DNA from: Kushneria indalinina DSM 14324
Lineage (GTDB): Bacteria; Pseudomonadota; Gammaproteobacteria; Pseudomonadales; Halomonadaceae
DNA length: 64,000 nt
Assembly (NCBI RefSeq): GCF_003385845.1
Contig: NZ_QRDJ01000007.1
Location: forward strand, 62,001 to 126,000
Reading direction: 5' to 3'
The translations under genes were made by a program, and so were the position numbers. Position 1 is the stretch's first letter. Every line of letters starts with the position of its first letter. Shown in pieces: positions 1 to 11,040 of this stretch. The notes below the pieces were generated by a model. That model ran no database searches and was not told the origin of the DNA. It saw only the letters and a program-made list of their open reading frames with translations.

Positions 1-394
1 TGCCGCGCGTCATGCTGCCCACGCCCACGACGCCGGCAAAAACCACGCTTTGACCGGCATCGATCTCGCCGCGCAGCGTGGGGGTGGCCGACAGCTCCCA
101 CCAGCTCGGATGCTTGCCGGTCGGCGTCGCGCCATCGATCCCGCTGGATGAGCCAAAATTGACGTTACGGGTCGTGGCACCGTAGCCGTAAAAGGTCAGT
201 CCACCGCTGAGACGAATACCGTTGTCGCGATCGTTATAAAGTTCGTGCCGGGCCGTGGGCTGCTGAATACCGGGGTCGATATAGTCCAGGTCAGTGACCG
301 CCTCGGCCCGGGCCGAGGCAGTCCCCATGACCGTACCCAACAGGGCCAGCGTAAGCGCACACCTGCGTGGCGGCATGTATCCTTGAAAGTTCAT
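1..394 (-). CDS. Outer-membrane beta-barrel (porin-like) protein, N-terminal part only
   Basis: An open frame runs on the minus strand from an ATG at 394 to the left edge without a stop, so only about 131 N-terminal residues are visible. Residues 1-30 look like a signal peptide: basic start, hydrophobic core LTLALLGTVMG, then small residues ASARA. The mature part alternates polar and aromatic or hydrophobic residues (GGLTFYGYGATTRNVNFG, then LRGEIDAGQSVVFAGVVG), as in outer-membrane barrels that start with short beta strands. I infer a porin or channel but cannot name the family from this fragment. It is transcribed away from the MATE gene, with about 300 bp between them. Confidence 0.6.
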   Translation of the reverse strand, partial: MNFQGYMPPRRCALTLALLGTVMGTASARAEAVTDLDYIDPGIQQPTARHELYNDRDNGIRLSGGLTFYGYGATTRNVNFGSSSGIDGATPTGKHPSWWELSATPTLRGEIDAGQSVVFAGVVGVGSMTRG

Positions 395-689
395 GGCGTT
401 TCCCGAATGTCGATCCCTTGAGAGGTCGGTGGTGATCCTGCACCGCCCTGCCGAATCGAGCTTGTTATGATGAGAGGCTCGCATGCAGGCATCTGCAGGC
501 GCATGGCGCCTGTTTGCCCCCCTGCGGCAGTCACGGGATTTTGAAACCCTGTTCTGAAACAGGGGTTACCTTAGGCAAATATCCCCATGCTTTAAAGGGT
601 CAATGCCATTTTTCCTGATACCTGACAGTTTACTGACGCCACGACGTCATTGTGGCAAGCTCCAGGGGCACAAACCGGCTGGTATTCTC

Positions 690-2051
690 ATGTCCCCTGC
701 TCGATCTCTCACCTTTCCACGGCGCCTGCACGACGTCTGGCAACTCTCATGGCCCATCATCATCTCCAATGCCAGCGTGCCGCTGCTGGGGCTGGTGGAT
801 ACGGCGGTGATCGGCCATTTGCCTCACGCGCGCTACCTGGCCGCCGTGACCCTGGGCAGCACGCTGTTCAGCTTTCTGTTCTGGGGATTTGGCTTTCTGC
901 GCATGGGTACCACCGGCCTGACCTCGCAGGCCGCCGGGCGCGGCGAGGATCAGACCATGCGCAATCTGCTCGGGCAGTCCCTGCTCATTGGTGTGATCAT
1001 CGGGCTTGCCCTGATCGCACTGTCGGCGCCGCTGATCAACTTTGGCCTCTGGCTTTTGCAGCCTGACAGCGAGGCGACCGCGCGGCTGGCCGCCGATTAC
1101 GCCCATGTTCGTATCTTCTCCGCCCCCGCGGTGTTGATGAATTACGCCATCATCGGCTGGTTTCTGGGGCGTCAGAATGCCCGCGTCACCCTGCTTTTGA
1201 TGCTGATCACCAACAGCGTCAACATCGTGCTGGATATTGTGCTGGTGGTGGGTCTCGACATGAACGTCAAGGGCGTGGCCACCGCCTCGCTGATCGGTGA
1301 TTACACGGCGCTGGCCTTCGGACTGTGGCTGGTACGACGGGAACTGAAAACCCTGAGTGGTCGGTTCGACAGCACACCGCTCAAGCGTCTCAAGGCCTAC
1401 GGTGAGCTCTTTCGCGTCAATCGTCACCTGTTCGTACGCACTCTGTGTCTGCTGTTTGCGATGGCCTTTTTTACCTCCCAGGGCGCGCAGCTGGGCGATC
1501 AGACACTGGCTGCCAATGCCATCCTGATGCAGCTGGTCATGATGGTGTCCTACGGCCTGGACGGGTTTGCCAACGCCGCCGAAGCCCTGACCGGCAAGGC
1601 GGCCGGCAGACGCGACTGGCACGAATTTGCGCTGTCGGTGCGCGCCTGTGCGGTGTTCTCACTGTTCACGGCGGTCGTGGCAGCGCTGGCCTTCAGCGCT
1701 GGCGGCCCCTGGCTGATCGCGCGTCTGACCGATATCGAGGCCATTCGTCAGCTGGCCGGGCACTACCTGCCATGGCTGGTCGTCATGCCGCTGATTGCCG
1801 TGTGGAGCTATCTGCTCGATGGCGTATTCATTGGCACCACGGACACCCGGGCCATGCGCGACACCATCATTTTGGCCCTGCTGGTCTACCTGCCCGTCTG
1901 GTGGCTGACCCAGCCACTGGGCAATCACGGGCTGTGGCTGGCCTTTACCACATTCACTCTGGTGCGCTCGCTGGGGCTGGGTCTGATGTATCTGATCAGA
2001 CGCAGGAGGCAGTGGGCGGACCCGACAAGCCACGGCCGTTCCAACGAATAA
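690..2051 (+). CDS. dinF: MATE family efflux transporter, DinF-like
   Basis: This is a 12-helix inner-membrane antiporter of the MATE superfamily, DinF branch, expected to export cationic or organic compounds using Na+ or H+. The N-terminal part has the family pattern WPIIISNASVPLLGLVDTAV, followed by regularly spaced hydrophobic segments over about 450 residues, the usual DinF length. The ATG at 690 gives a protein starting just before the first helix. An upstream in-frame ATG at 603 would add 29 unhelpful residues, so 690 is preferred, though neither start has a clear Shine-Dalgarno. The 295 bp upstream (395-689) hold no gene and presumably divergent promoters. The usual neighbour lexA is not present. 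The substrate cannot be told from sequence. Confidence 0.85.
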   Translation: MSPARSLTFPRRLHDVWQLSWPIIISNASVPLLGLVDTAVIGHLPHARYLAAVTLGSTLFSFLFWGFGFLRMGTTGLTSQAAGRGEDQTMRNLLGQSLLIGVIIGLALIALSAPLINFGLWLLQPDSEATARLAADYAHVRIFSAPAVLMNYAIIGWFLGRQNARVTLLLMLITNSVNIVLDIVLVVGLDMNVKGVATASLIGDYTALAFGLWLVRRELKTLSGRFDSTPLKRLKAYGELFRVNRHLFVRTLCLLFAMAFFTSQGAQLGDQTLAANAILMQLVMMVSYGLDGFANAAEALTGKAAGRRDWHEFALSVRACAVFSLFTAVVAALAFSAGGPWLIARLTDIEAIRQLAGHYLPWLVVMPLIAVWSYLLDGVFIGTTDTRAMRDTIILALLVYLPVWWLTQPLGNHGLWLAFTTFTLVRSLGLGLMYLIRRRRQWADPTSHGRSNE

Positions 2052-2140
2052 ACCCCAGGAAAGCGCGATTTTCGTGAATTAGCGCCTGATGTCCTTTGGC
2101 CTAATATGCAGCCTTGCGCCTCTTAACGCTGGACGGTGGA

Positions 2141-5053
2141 ATGGCAACGCTCAAGACAGCCCTTAAACATCTGCTGGTCGGCCCGCTGGGCAGCCTCTTC
2201 TGGGCGCTGCTGGGACTCATGATCCTGCTGACCATATTGCCGGGCGAGCAGGTCTTCGGCCTGATGCAGAGTTATCTGGGATTTCATTCCCTGGTGGAGC
2301 TGACCTGCGTCATCGTGGCCGTACTGGCCACGCTTGCCATTTTCAACAGCTATCGAACGCTCTCCACCCAGTATCTGTGCGTCGGCGCCCTGCTGGGCCT
2401 GTCGGCCGTGATGGACAGCCTGCATCTGTTCTCCATGCCCGGCATGGCGGATTTTTTCTCGCCCAACACGCTGAACAAGGCGATCTACTTCTGGCTGCTG
2501 GGACGTCTGAGTGCCATCAGCGCCCTGCTGCTGCTGTCGCTTTCCCATCTATCGGATCAGCCCGCCCGGTTTTCGCGCCTGATATTGATGCTGTTTCTTG
2601 CCGCAGGCGCTCTGGCACTGGTGGCCATCTTCGGTTATCCGCAGCATCTGCCGGAGCTTTATATCCCCGAAAAGGGTCTGACGTCGCTCAAGATCGCACT
2701 CGAATGGGGGCTGGCCGGCATAAGCGTGCTTGCCGGTATCATCCTGCTGCGCTCTTCGCGTCTGCGTCAGCAGCGCGACCGCGAGATGCTCACGGTCGCG
2801 GCCTGGGTCACGGCGCTGGCCGAGATCTGCTTTACGCTCTACGGCTCGGCCAACGATGAGTTCAACGTGCTGGGCCATATCTACAAGGCCATCTCCTACC
2901 TGCTGATCTTTCACGCACTCTTTTTAAGCCATCTGCGCTACCCCTGGCAGGCCCTGAACGATGCCAGAGCCCGTCTGGCCAGCCAGGAGCAGCGCTGGAA
3001 TCTCGCGCTGGCAGGCTCCAGCACGGGCGTCTGGGACATGGATATCGGTGCCGATCGCGTCTTTACCTCGTCTCATCTTCATCAGATGCTGGGCTATCGC
3101 AATGGCGAATTGCCGCGCGCGGCCAGTGCCTGGCGCGAACGTCTTGTCCATCCGGATGACCGTGACCGCGTGCTTGATACCTTTGAAGCCCATATGACGG
3201 GCAAAAGCCAGGGCTGGCACTGCGAGTACCGAATGCTGGATGCACGAGGGCGATGGCGCTGGGTACAGTCCAACGGTCAGATAATTGCCTCTGAAGATGA
3301 AGAGGGCGCCATACGTGTGGTAGGCACCACCATCGACATTCAGACGCGTCGGGAGCAGGAACAGTATCTGGCAGAAACCCGAAAGCGTTTGCAGACCCTG
3401 TTTGATACTGCCCCCATTGGCATGCTGGTCATCGACACCCAGGGCGTGGTGCATCAGCACAACCGCATGCTGGATCAGCTGCTGGCGCCACACGAGATCG
3501 TTATCGGTGAGGAAAGCATCTGGCAGTGGGTAAGCGCCGAGGATCACGACCACGTCCTGCACCACTGGCAACAATGGCAGCAACAGGACGCCACGCAGCG
3601 GCGCGAAAGCACCTGGCACCGGGAGCTTCGCATGACGCTATATGGCCATGGACGCAGCAAACATCAGCCACTCTGGACAGAATGGGTGGTCGCGGCGCTG
3701 CCGGAGGAGCATCTTTACCTGCTGCTGATCGAGGATATCAGCGCCCGCAAGCAGGCCACCGAACTGCTGATCGAAAACGCGAGCCTTTATCGCAGCACCT
3801 TTGAAAGCGGCAATGCCATCAAGCTGCTCGTGGATCCTGAAAACGGTGTCATCGTCGATGCCAACATGGCCGCCAGTGACTACTACGGGTATTCGCTGGA
3901 CACGCTCAAGACGCTGACCATGCAGAACATCTCGCTGACCCCTCAGGCCATCCGCCGCGAGCGCGCCCAACAGACACTGGTACAGCACGAAGGGCATTTC
4001 GAGACGCGCCATCGCATGGGCAATGGCGCCACACGCGATGTCGAAGTGTTTGTGGCCCCCGTGGTGATCGGCGGCAGAACGCTGATCTACGAGATGGTCC
4101 ATGACATCACGGCGCGCAAGGAGGCCGAGCAGGGGCTGGTGCTGCTCAATCAGCGTCTGTCCCGCGACGGGTTGTATCGTCAGCATCTCAATGAGCTGAG
4201 TACGCATTTGTTCGAGCTCAACGACATCACCGGGGTCGTGCCGCTGCTGGAGGCGTATCTGCCCCGCTGCTTTCCCGATACCAGTGGCGAGCTGGCCCTG
4301 CGCATCGAGGAGCTGGATCAGGCCCACTGCATCACCTGGGGCAGCGCGCTGGCCGCGCAGCCGGCCTTTGAATATCGCCAGCGTCTGACCACGACCACCG
4401 GTGCCCTGGGGCGCATGACCCTGCAGGCGGCCCCGCTGGATGACGAGGACCGCCATCGTCTCGAGCGCATGACCGATGAAACCGCCCGCATTCTGACGCT
4501 GACGCTGATCAACCTGCGCCTGCGCAGCCAGCTGACCGATCACGCCTATCGTGATGCGCTGACCGGGCTGTATAACCGGCGCTATCTCAACGAAACGCTG
4601 CCCCGATTGCTTGAAAATGCCGGCGATAAGTCACCGGTCTCGCTGGCCCTGCTGGATCTGGATCATTTCAAGCGACTCAACGACACCTGGGGGCACGACG
4701 CTGGTGACCAGGTGCTGGTGGCGCTGGGCGAGATTCTGACCCAGCGACTGCGCGCCACGGACATCTCGTGTCGCTACGGCGGCGAGGAGTTCATCGTGGT
4801 CCTGCCGGGGGCCAACGCCGGCATTGCCATGATGCGTCTCAACGAAGTCCTTGAGCAGTTCGGTCAGTGGTCCATGACGGTTGGCGATGACCGGATCGAG
4901 CATCTCACGTTCTCGGCCGGATTGATCGAAGCGCCACGCCAGGGCTGTGACATGAGCACCCTGATCGAACTGGCCGATCAGGCCCTTTACAGCGCCAAGC
5001 ATGCCGGCCGCGGGCGCGTGCACCAGGCCGATCAGGCCCTGCCGCTGACCTGA
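2141..5053 (+). CDS. Membrane-bound PAS-GGDEF diguanylate cyclase
   Basis: This protein of about 970 residues has a multi-helix N-terminal membrane sensor region (about residues 10-270, resembling MASE3-type sensors). Three PAS-like modules follow (about 280-400, 405-540, 555-670; the first has the PAS_3-type ending GTTIDIQTRREQE), then a linker and a C-terminal GGDEF domain. The active-site loop reads RYGGEEF, a functional variant. RATD sits five residues before it, so the allosteric c-di-GMP inhibition site (RxxD) is kept. It should make c-di-GMP from two GTP in response to a membrane or cytoplasmic cue. The ATG at 2141 is preferred over a TTG at 2114. It stands alone, and the signal sensed is unknown. 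Confidence 0.9.
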   Translation: MATLKTALKHLLVGPLGSLFWALLGLMILLTILPGEQVFGLMQSYLGFHSLVELTCVIVAVLATLAIFNSYRTLSTQYLCVGALLGLSAVMDSLHLFSMPGMADFFSPNTLNKAIYFWLLGRLSAISALLLLSLSHLSDQPARFSRLILMLFLAAGALALVAIFGYPQHLPELYIPEKGLTSLKIALEWGLAGISVLAGIILLRSSRLRQQRDREMLTVAAWVTALAEICFTLYGSANDEFNVLGHIYKAISYLLIFHALFLSHLRYPWQALNDARARLASQEQRWNLALAGSSTGVWDMDIGADRVFTSSHLHQMLGYRNGELPRAASAWRERLVHPDDRDRVLDTFEAHMTGKSQGWHCEYRMLDARGRWRWVQSNGQIIASEDEEGAIRVVGTTIDIQTRREQEQYLAETRKRLQTLFDTAPIGMLVIDTQGVVHQHNRMLDQLLAPHEIVIGEESIWQWVSAEDHDHVLHHWQQWQQQDATQRRESTWHRELRMTLYGHGRSKHQPLWTEWVVAALPEEHLYLLLIEDISARKQATELLIENASLYRSTFESGNAIKLLVDPENGVIVDANMAASDYYGYSLDTLKTLTMQNISLTPQAIRRERAQQTLVQHEGHFETRHRMGNGATRDVEVFVAPVVIGGRTLIYEMVHDITARKEAEQGLVLLNQRLSRDGLYRQHLNELSTHLFELNDITGVVPLLEAYLPRCFPDTSGELALRIEELDQAHCITWGSALAAQPAFEYRQRLTTTTGALGRMTLQAAPLDDEDRHRLERMTDETARILTLTLINLRLRSQLTDHAYRDALTGLYNRRYLNETLPRLLENAGDKSPVSLALLDLDHFKRLNDTWGHDAGDQVLVALGEILTQRLRATDISCRYGGEEFIVVLPGANAGIAMMRLNEVLEQFGQWSMTVGDDRIEHLTFSAGLIEAPRQGCDMSTLIELADQALYSAKHAGRGRVHQADQALPLT

Positions 5054-5213
5054 TGACGGCAAGAGTTTCTCGACAGCTCATTGCGGCGCACCTCTCTTTG
5101 GTCGTAGAAAGCGCCGCGACAGGCTGACCCGGGATCCGTAACCGTCCGGACTGACAGGTAGAAAAGCCTGCGCTGATATAACGATGCCACGTTGGTCGCA
5201 TTGCCCATCCTGA

Positions 5214-5247
5214 TCGATTCAATCATTTTTTCTCTCGTTTCAATCAT
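5214..5247. promoter_or_regulatory. Paired operator-like repeats upstream of kdgT
   Basis: Two direct copies of TCGNTTCAATCAT lie at 5214-5226 (TCGATTCAATCAT) and 5235-5247 (TCGTTTCAATCAT), starting exactly 21 bp apart, about two helical turns. Three more copies occur before the kinase-dehydrogenase fusion gene (10866-11017). CG(T)TTC-containing repeats are typical of DeoR-family operators, and a DeoR gene ends this island. The 5054-5296 gap otherwise holds no gene. Confidence 0.55.
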
Positions 5248-5296
5248 CACGTCTGCGCTTTGCAGATATTTGTCATGATCAGCGGGAGACATGCCC

Positions 5297-6424
5297 ATGC
5301 GTTTGCTTGCCACGGTACAAAAGGTTCCAGGCGGTCTGATGGTGGTGCCGCTGATTCTTGGCGCAACGCTCAATACCATCGACCAGCTCCATCTGCCCTG
5401 GATTACGGCGGTTCTGCAGTGGCTGGGCGCCGGCCAGACCGACAGCGGCAATTATGAATTCTTGCGTATCGGCGGTTTTTCCCAGGAGCTGTTCAAGGAC
5501 GGCGCCCTGGTGTTGATCGCACTGTTTCTGTTCTGCTCGGGCAGCCAGATGAATCTGCGCGTCGGTGGCAAGGCGCTCAAGAAGGGGCTGCTGCTGGTCA
5601 GTGCCAAGTATCTGACCGGTCTTGCCGTGGGTCTGGCGCTGGGCTTCATGTTTGATCCCATCAACGGCCTGTTGGGCCTGTCGACCGTGGCCATCATCGC
5701 CGCCATGACCAACGGCAACGGCGGTATGTATGCCGCACTCACCAGCCAGTACGGCAACCGCTCCGACACCGGCGCCGTAGCGATTCTCTCGCTCAACGAT
5801 GGCCCCTTCTTCACGCTCATGTCGCTGGGGCTTTTAGGCTCGCAGTTCCCCATGATCGCCTTTATTGCCGTGCTGCTGCCCATTGCGCTGGGCATGCTGC
5901 TGGGCAATCTGGATGAAGACGTTCGAACCTTTCTCAAACCCGGCGAAATCCTGCCGGTGCCGTTTTTCGCCTTCGCTCTTGGCGCCAACATGAATCTGGC
6001 GGTGTTCTTCAACCCGCAGGTCGTGGGCGCGGGCCTCTTGCTGGGCGTGATGACCACGGTGCTGACCGGTGCCGCCGGCATTTTGATTTTCAGGGCCTGT
6101 CGTGAACGCAGCGTGATCGCCCCGGTGGCCGAAGCCACCACGGCCGGCAATGCGGCGGGCACCCCGGCGGCCATCGCCGCAGCCGCCGCCGTAGCAGCCA
6201 GCTCCGGGATGATGAGTGCTGCAGAGGCCCAGAGCTACCAGGACCTGGTCAACGTGGCAACCTCACAGATCTCGATTGCCACCCTGACCACGGCCATTCT
6301 CGGCCCGGCGGCCGTGATCATCATCGACCGCTGGCAGCGCCGACGCGGTATCGATGGCACGCTGGAAGACGAGCCGGCACGGACAGCCGACAGGGTGGAT
6401 GCCTCTTCCGAACCCGGCGCGTAA
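5297..6424 (+). CDS. kdgT: 2-keto-3-deoxygluconate permease family transporter
   Basis: This is a KdgT-family inner-membrane symporter for sugar acids. The N-terminus MRLLATVQKVPGGLMVVPLILGA lines up residue for residue with the start of E. coli KdgT (KIPGG followed by a hydrophobic helix). For that reason, and because of the GGGAG at 5283-5287, the ATG at 5297 is preferred to the ATG at 5291. Conserved pieces include MTNGNGGMYAAL and LSLNDGPFFTL. At 375 residues it is longer than the enteric protein (about 327), with an Ala-rich stretch near residues 285-310 and a polar tail. It heads the lar operon, so I infer that it imports the acid sugar this island degrades, which need not be KDG. Confidence 0.87.
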   Translation: MRLLATVQKVPGGLMVVPLILGATLNTIDQLHLPWITAVLQWLGAGQTDSGNYEFLRIGGFSQELFKDGALVLIALFLFCSGSQMNLRVGGKALKKGLLLVSAKYLTGLAVGLALGFMFDPINGLLGLSTVAIIAAMTNGNGGMYAALTSQYGNRSDTGAVAILSLNDGPFFTLMSLGLLGSQFPMIAFIAVLLPIALGMLLGNLDEDVRTFLKPGEILPVPFFAFALGANMNLAVFFNPQVVGAGLLLGVMTTVLTGAAGILIFRACRERSVIAPVAEATTAGNAAGTPAAIAAAAAVAASSGMMSAAEAQSYQDLVNVATSQISIATLTTAILGPAAVIIIDRWQRRRGIDGTLEDEPARTADRVDASSEPGA

Positions 6425-6503
6425 GCTACGCTGACAACCCTTATGCCATGACATCCGTTATAGCCTGTGCCGGCCCCGTGCCGGCATGACGTCGGGAGCG
6501 CAC

Positions 6504-7793
6504 ATGAAGACCTCACTGTTGTATGGCCGGGGCGAGCTGGCACTCGAAGTGCCGGATGACGCCTTTATCGTGACACCGCCGGCACAGCCGGCCCTTGAGT
6601 CACCGCAGCAGGCCGTTCGAGACGCCCTCGACGCCCCCATCGACACGTCGCCACTCAGGGATATGGTGCAGGCCACCGACCGGGTGGCGATCGTGATCAG
6701 CGACATCACCCGCCCTACCCCCAATCACGTGCTGGTGCCCCTTCTGATCGAGACGCTCGGCCACGTGCCGCACGAGCAGTTCGTCATCATCAACGGCACC
6801 GGCACCCACCGTGACCAGACCGAAGAAGAACTGCGCACCATGCTGGGCGACTGGGTGGTAGATCACATCGAGATCATCAACAACCACTGCGACAACTACG
6901 ATGAGCTGGTCAACGTTGGCGACAACAGCTTCGGCTGCCCGTCATGGCTCAACAAGCGCTATGTCGAGGCCGATTTTCGCATCGTTACCGGCTTTATCGA
7001 GCCGCACTTCTTTGCCGGCTTTTCCGGCGGTCCCAAGGGCATCATGCCCGGCATTGCCGGGCTTGAGACCATTCTGACCTTTCATAACGCCCGCATGATC
7101 GGCGACCCCCGCTCGACCTGGGGCAACATGGCAGACAATCCGCTGCAGGCCATGACGCGCGAGATTAACGCGCTGTGCCCGCCGCACTTCATGCTCAACG
7201 TCACGCTCAATCGCGACAAGGCGATCACGAAGGTCTTTGCCGGCGACATGACGCAGGCGCACCGCCGGGGCTGCGACCATGAGCTCAAGCACGCCATGGT
7301 GCGCTGCGACGAGCGCTTTGACGTGGTGATTACGGGCAATTCCGGCTATCCGCTGGACCAGAATCTCTATCAGGCCGTCAAGGGCATGAGCGCGGCGCAC
7401 AAGATCGTTCGCGAAGGCGGCACCATTCTCATGGCCGCCGAGTGCTCGGATGGTCTGCCCGACCACGGCCGCTTTGCCGAAATTCTCGGCATGGCCGACT
7501 CGCCGCAAAAGCTTTTGGAGATGATCGAAAATCCGGAATTCAGCATGCTCGATCAGTGGCAGGTTCAGAAACAGGCCGTCATCCAGTGCTGGGCGGATGT
7601 CATGCTCTACTCCACGCTCAGCGATGACCAGGCGCAGCTGGCCATGATGACGCCGGTCCATGATCTTGAGGAGACGCTTGCGACCCTCAAGGCGCGTTAT
7701 GGCGAGAACATGCGCGTGGCCGTCATGCCGCTGGGGCCGCTGACAGTGCCCTACGTGGATGACAATGCCACCGTGGAAGACGACAACGCCTGA
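6504..7793 (+). CDS. larA: LarA-family nickel-pincer 2-hydroxyacid racemase/epimerase
   Basis: This 429-residue protein belongs to the lactate racemase superfamily, which inverts C2 of 2-hydroxyacids by hydride transfer to the nickel-pincer nucleotide (NPN). All key positions of Lactobacillus LarA are kept with an offset of 5-6: R70 (DITRP), H102 (GTHRDQ), H168 (EPHFFAG), K178 (GGPKGIMPG, the Lys that carries NPN), H194 (FHNARMIG, nickel ligand), K293 and W352. It should therefore be active. Known LarA homologues act on lactate, malate, phenyllactate, 2-hydroxyglutarate or D-gluconate. With KdgT before it and a tetronate kinase-dehydrogenase after it, a sugar-acid epimerase is more likely than a lactate racemase. 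The start at 6504 has GGGAG five bases upstream; an ATG at 6486 is less likely. Confidence 0.92.
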   Translation: MKTSLLYGRGELALEVPDDAFIVTPPAQPALESPQQAVRDALDAPIDTSPLRDMVQATDRVAIVISDITRPTPNHVLVPLLIETLGHVPHEQFVIINGTGTHRDQTEEELRTMLGDWVVDHIEIINNHCDNYDELVNVGDNSFGCPSWLNKRYVEADFRIVTGFIEPHFFAGFSGGPKGIMPGIAGLETILTFHNARMIGDPRSTWGNMADNPLQAMTREINALCPPHFMLNVTLNRDKAITKVFAGDMTQAHRRGCDHELKHAMVRCDERFDVVITGNSGYPLDQNLYQAVKGMSAAHKIVREGGTILMAAECSDGLPDHGRFAEILGMADSPQKLLEMIENPEFSMLDQWQVQKQAVIQCWADVMLYSTLSDDQAQLAMMTPVHDLEETLATLKARYGENMRVAVMPLGPLTVPYVDDNATVEDDNA

Positions 7794-7809
7794 ACGTCAG
7801 GAGAGTAAC

Positions 7810-8721
7810 ATGAGCGATCAGCTGATTGCCCGCCAAATGGTCAACGCCGCCCCCCGATCCGGTCCCGAGCTTGAGCACGCGGTCAGCGACGGCCGGGCGC
7901 TGGATCAAAAGCTTGAAACGCTGCGCACGATGCTGCGCGACATGGGGGATGTGGTGGTGGCCTTCTCGGGCGGGGTGGACAGCACCTTTTTGCTGGCCGT
8001 GGCGCTGGACACCCTGGGCACGGACCGGGTACTGGCGGTGACGGCAGACTCCGAGTCCTACCCCTTCGAGGAGCTCGACGCCGCGCGAACGCTCGCCGAG
8101 CAGCTGGGCGCGCCGCACCGGGTAATCGAGACCTCCGAGATCGCCATCCCCGGCTACGCCGACAACGATGCCCGGCGCTGCTACTACTGCAAGACGGGCC
8201 TTTTTACCCATCTGGCGCCCGTCATGGTCGAGGCCGGCTTTCACAACATCGTCTTCGGTCTGATTGCCGATGATGACGGCGAGCACCGCCCGGGCACCGT
8301 GGCCGCCCGTGAGCACGGCGTACGTGGCCCGCTGCATGAAGCCGATCTCTACAAGGCCGAAATTCGCGAACTCTCCCAGGCGATGGGGCTTCCGACCTGG
8401 AACAAGCCCTCGCTGGCGTGCCTCTCCTCCCGGGTGGCCTACGGCGAGCGCATTACGCTTGAAAAGCTTGAGCGCATTGCCGAAGCCGAGCGACGCATAC
8501 GCCGCATTGGTGTGACGCAGCTGCGCGTGCGCCACCACGGCGAACTGGCACGAATCGAGGTCACACCCGAGGACATGCCGCTGCTGCTGGAACATCACGA
8601 CTGGGTGGTCGAGACGCTGACCGAGCTGGGCTATGCCTGGGTGACGCTGGATCTGGCCGGCTACCGCAGCGGCAGCATGAACCGGCTGCTGCGTCATGAG
8701 GAGGACACACTGCATGTCTGA
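7810..8721 (+). CDS. larE: LarE, ATP-dependent sacrificial sulfur transferase for NPN synthesis
   Basis: LarE inserts sulfur into pyridinium-3,5-biscarboxylate mononucleotide, the second step of nickel-pincer cofactor synthesis. It has the PP-loop SGGVDST (residues 53-59), the family motif [11 protein letters not shown] (C124, C127) and PSLACLSSR (C204). C204 lies in the stretch where family members carry the sulfur-donating or cluster-binding cysteine; this assignment is from memory of the family and is not certain. Its length of 303 residues is slightly above the usual ~275 because of an extra N-terminal segment of about 30 residues. The start at 7810 has AGGAGA upstream, 16 bp after larA. 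Its end overlaps larB by 8 bp, so translation is probably coupled. Confidence 0.92.
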   Translation: MSDQLIARQMVNAAPRSGPELEHAVSDGRALDQKLETLRTMLRDMGDVVVAFSGGVDSTFLLAVALDTLGTDRVLAVTADSESYPFEELDAARTLAEQLGAPHRVIETSEIAIPGYADNDARRCYYCKTGLFTHLAPVMVEAGFHNIVFGLIADDDGEHRPGTVAAREHGVRGPLHEADLYKAEIRELSQAMGLPTWNKPSLACLSSRVAYGERITLEKLERIAEAERRIRRIGVTQLRVRHHGELARIEVTPEDMPLLLEHHDWVVETLTELGYAWVTLDLAGYRSGSMNRLLRHEEDTLHV

Positions 8722-9447
8722 CCGGCCCCCCGAGCTCATTTCCGATCTGGGGTTTGCCCGCGTCGATCATGACCGCGAAGCCCGCAACGGCGTGCCGGAA
8801 GTGGTCTTTGGCGAAGGCAAGCGCGCCGAGCAGATCAGTGCGATCGTGGCCCGCCTGCTCGCGCGCCATCAGCGCGCGTTGGTGACCCGCGTCGATGAGG
8901 CGCGCGCCGAAGCCGTCCTGCGCGATCATCCTGACGGCCACTACGACCCTGTCAGCCGCCTGCTCCACTGGGGCCGGGCACCGCAGACGCTGCCCGGCAG
9001 TGCGGCGGTGGTCTGCGCCGGCACCTCGGATCTGCCGGTCGCCGAAGAAGCCGCGCAGACGCTGGAATGGCTGGGCGTTCACGCCCCGCGGCTGAGTGAT
9101 GTGGGCGTGGCCGGCATCGACCGGCTGCTGGCGCATCGTCAGGCGCTGACCCGCGCCGATGTCCTGATCGTGGTGGCCGGTATGGAGGGCGCCCTGCCCA
9201 GCGTCGTGACCGGCCTGGTCAACAGCCCCGTCATCGCGGTGCCGACCTCGGTGGGCTATGGCGCCAGCCTGCAGGGCGTGACGGCTCTTTTGGGCATGCT
9301 CTCGGCCTGCGCCACCGGCATGAGCGTGGTCAATATCGACAACGGCTTTGGCGCCGCCTGGCAGGCGGCCGGCATTCTGCGCCTGGCCGCGCGCGGCGTA
9401 CAGGACACGCCCCTTCACTTTGCCTCGCCACAGGACACGTCCGGATC

Positions 9448-9451
<4 letters not shown>
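8714..9451 (+). CDS. larB: LarB, nicotinate adenine dinucleotide carboxylase/hydrolase for NPN synthesis
   Basis: LarB carboxylates NaAD at C5 of the ring and cleaves it, the first step of NPN synthesis. The C-terminal half (about residues 95-230) is the PurE/AIR-carboxylase-like domain with [25 protein letters not shown] and [16 protein letters not shown], then PTSVGYGAS. The length of 245 residues is normal. The ATG at 8714 lies inside the end of larE (8 bp overlap), and the stop overlaps the larC start by ATGA. The order larA-larE-larB-larC thus forms one tightly coupled block, different from the larABC1C2-E order of Lactobacillus. Confidence 0.92.
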
Positions 9452-10773
<1,322 letters not shown>

Positions 10774-10865
10774 GCCCTGTCGTGCCACACCCTGAGCCAT
10801 AAGGGTGACAACGACTCCCGGCGGGCGGCGACGATGCCTGCCCCGCCGGGCGGTGATCGTTATCG

Positions 10866-11017
10866 TCGTTTCGATCACGCCCGCCAACCGGCCGCCTCCG
10901 AAAAATTATTCTTTTATTTTCATCAGCATGAGTAAAATGTAGACCTTTTGAAAACGATAGAACGCTTGCCCTTTTTTATCGCTTCGATCATTTTACCTCT
11001 TAAAATTATCGAAACGA
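10866..11017. promoter_or_regulatory. Three operator-like repeats before the kinase-dehydrogenase fusion
   Basis: The motif TCGNTTCRATMAY occurs at 10866-10878 (TCGTTTCGATCAC), 10979-10991 (TCGCTTCGATCAT) and, inverted, at 11005-11017 (read on the minus strand as TCGTTTCGATAAT). The last two face each other across the AT-rich stretch just upstream of the start at 11041. A looser relative (GAAAACGATAG) is at 10949-10959. The same motif precedes kdgT, so one regulator, probably the DeoR protein at 14362-15141, likely controls both units. The 10774-11040 gap contains no other gene. Confidence 0.55.
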
Positions 11018-11040
11018 TCAAAAGGCCTGAGGTTACTGCC

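Noticed and set aside
5297-6424. Pectin/KDG degradation locus based on kdgT
   Set aside because: No kdgK, kdgA, kduI or kduD gene is nearby, so the KdgT family call is kept but KDG as the substrate is not.
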